DNA from: Cytophagales bacterium
GTDB taxonomy: Bacteria; Bacteroidota; Bacteroidia; Cytophagales; Amoebophilaceae
Length of the DNA stretch: 6,864 bases
Assembly (NCBI GenBank): GCA_022360235.1
Contig: JAKSDE010000403.1
Coordinates: 1 to 6,864, forward strand
Direction of reading: 5' to 3'
Part shown: positions 6,514-6,864 of the stretch, one piece after another
Numbering within the stretch: position 1 is the first letter of the stretch
How the letters are laid out: each line of letters opens with the position of its first letter
Notes under the pieces: model-generated
What the model saw: only the letters and a program-made list of their open reading frames with translations
What the model was told of the DNA's origin: nothing
The model's database searches: none
Program-made: the position numbers and the translations under genes

Positions 6514-6660
6514 ACTTCTTTCGAAACTAGAATTTTAGTCAAAAGTGATGTAAATTGCTACTTTTAGGAGTTATCAATGAGATATAAAAAGCTTATAGGG
6601 ATAGGAGATAATAAGTTTCGTCGATTAACTGGTATGATAGGTTATACCCCTTCTTTATAG
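6514..6660 (+). mobile_element. Left-end remnant of an IS5/IS4-type insertion sequence
   Basis: Directly after the PBP2 stop the sequence changes character. A possible terminal repeat ACTTCTTTCGAAAC (6514-6527) is followed about 50 nt later by a well-placed Shine-Dalgarno AGGAG (6566-6570) and a transposase start. The other genes here lack such Shine-Dalgarno sequences, consistent with an imported unit. I could not find a matching reverse-complement end in the window, so the element is probably cut off after about 130-150 bases. The exact borders are uncertain, and the start may lie a few bases inside the PBP2 3' end. Confidence 0.55.
6577..6660 (+). pseudogene. Transposase N-terminal fragment (IS5/IS4-type, HTH of DDE transposase)
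   Basis: Twenty-seven codons from the ATG at 6577 to TAG at 6658-6660. The first 19 residues, MRYKKLIGIGDNKFRRLTG, fit the conserved opening of a group of IS5-like DDE transposases ('M.YeKl..l.d.kFrRLTGv...tF..M'), which leads into a helix-turn-helix. The match ends at RRLTG: the next residues (MIGYTPSL) do not continue the helix, and the frame closes. Hence a deletion or recombination probably removed the rest near 6633-6640. AGGAG lies 6 nt before the ATG. No DDE catalytic residues remain, so it is inert. The family is recalled from memory and based on a short match. Confidence 0.6.
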
Positions 6661-6740
6661 GCTATATGAGATGCTTTTGATGCATTTTGCAGTAGGCTAA
6701 GTTCGTCATTTTAACGTGCTTATCCACGACAGTTTGCTTC
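6661..6740. other. Short intergenic stretch between IS remnant and hairpin repeat
   Basis: No gene is seen here. It contains an imperfect tandem (GATGCTTTT / GATGCATTTT, 6670-6688) and a weak 4-bp hairpin (CGTG 6715-6718 with CACG 6725-6728). Neither supports a specific function. Confidence 0.4.
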
Positions 6741-6864
6741 CCTGCCGGGGGCCCTACTTTTTTGTCTACCACACAAAAAAGTAGGCAAAAAAAGTCACCG
6801 CTGTTGAAAAATGGCTAAAATTCTTGCGCTACGTGCTAAAAATTGGCAAACTCGTCGCTACGCT
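6741..6864. repeat. Bacteroidetes-type intergenic repeat with 13-bp hairpin, continues past window
   Basis: The repeat contains a perfect stem, CCTACTTTTTTGT (6753-6765) with ACAAAAAAGTAGG (6773-6785) around a 7-nt loop. A GC-rich lead-in (CTGCCGGGGGCC) precedes it, and the tail reads AAAAAGTCACCGCTG and then GGCTAAAATT with GCGCTACGTGC-like words. I recognise this layout as a dispersed intergenic repeat seen in many Bacteroidetes genomes ('AAAAAGTAGGCAAAAAA.GTCAAGGCTG...'). Only one copy lies in the window, so dispersal cannot be shown here. No open frame of note crosses it on either strand. Confidence 0.65.
6753..6785. terminator. Possible bidirectional transcription terminator within the repeat
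   Basis: A 13-bp perfect stem-loop lies downstream of the mreBCD-PBP2 operon. Read either way the RNA stem has an internal U6/A6 pairing, but it lacks a U-tract after the stem on the plus strand (GGCAAAAAAAG follows). Termination is therefore possible but not typical. Confidence 0.25.

Overview
The window is AT-rich (well under 40% GC by eye). It reads as a stretch of a Bacteroidetes/Cytophagales-type chromosome, most likely from an obligate intracellular lineage such as Amoebophilus or Cardinium. That assignment is inferred from several signs: the protein sequences look Bacteroidetes-like, most genes lack a Shine-Dalgarno sequence, the order mreB-mreC-mreD-PBP2 is typical of the phylum, and decayed genes, an insertion-sequence remnant and a Bacteroidetes-style intergenic hairpin repeat are all present. 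No database search was possible.

Left part (1-1921). The window opens inside an M16-family zinc-peptidase homologue whose active-site motif is lost, so it is probably the non-catalytic partner of a two-gene M16 pair. Next comes a short broken remnant of an RluA-type pseudouridine synthase, with a frameshift and a truncation. A small NlpC/P60 cell-wall hydrolase follows, made as a lipoprotein.

Middle gap (1922-2268). About 350 bases hold no convincing gene. The first part is a GC-richer patch with a 7-bp inverted repeat and a second small hairpin. The rest is very AT-rich leader sequence before mreB, and includes an orphan GGAGG-type motif.

Right part (2269-6513). This is a compact elongasome operon on the plus strand: mreB, mreC, mreD (overlapping mreC by 8 nt) and the transpeptidase PBP2 (4 nt after mreD). 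Together these build and steer the lateral peptidoglycan wall. MreB forms the cytoplasmic filament, MreC and MreD connect it across the inner membrane, and PBP2 crosslinks the wall. The NlpC/P60 lipoprotein nearby would cut it.

Right end (6514-6864). Where many Bacteroidetes carry rodA, this window has the first 27 codons of a decayed IS5/IS4-type transposase, beginning directly at the PBP2 stop. A repeat with a perfect 13-bp hairpin follows and runs off the window edge. I found no CRISPR array, tRNA, rRNA, defence system or clearly new biological system. The noteworthy features are gene decay, the IS junction and the unexplained intergenic islet.
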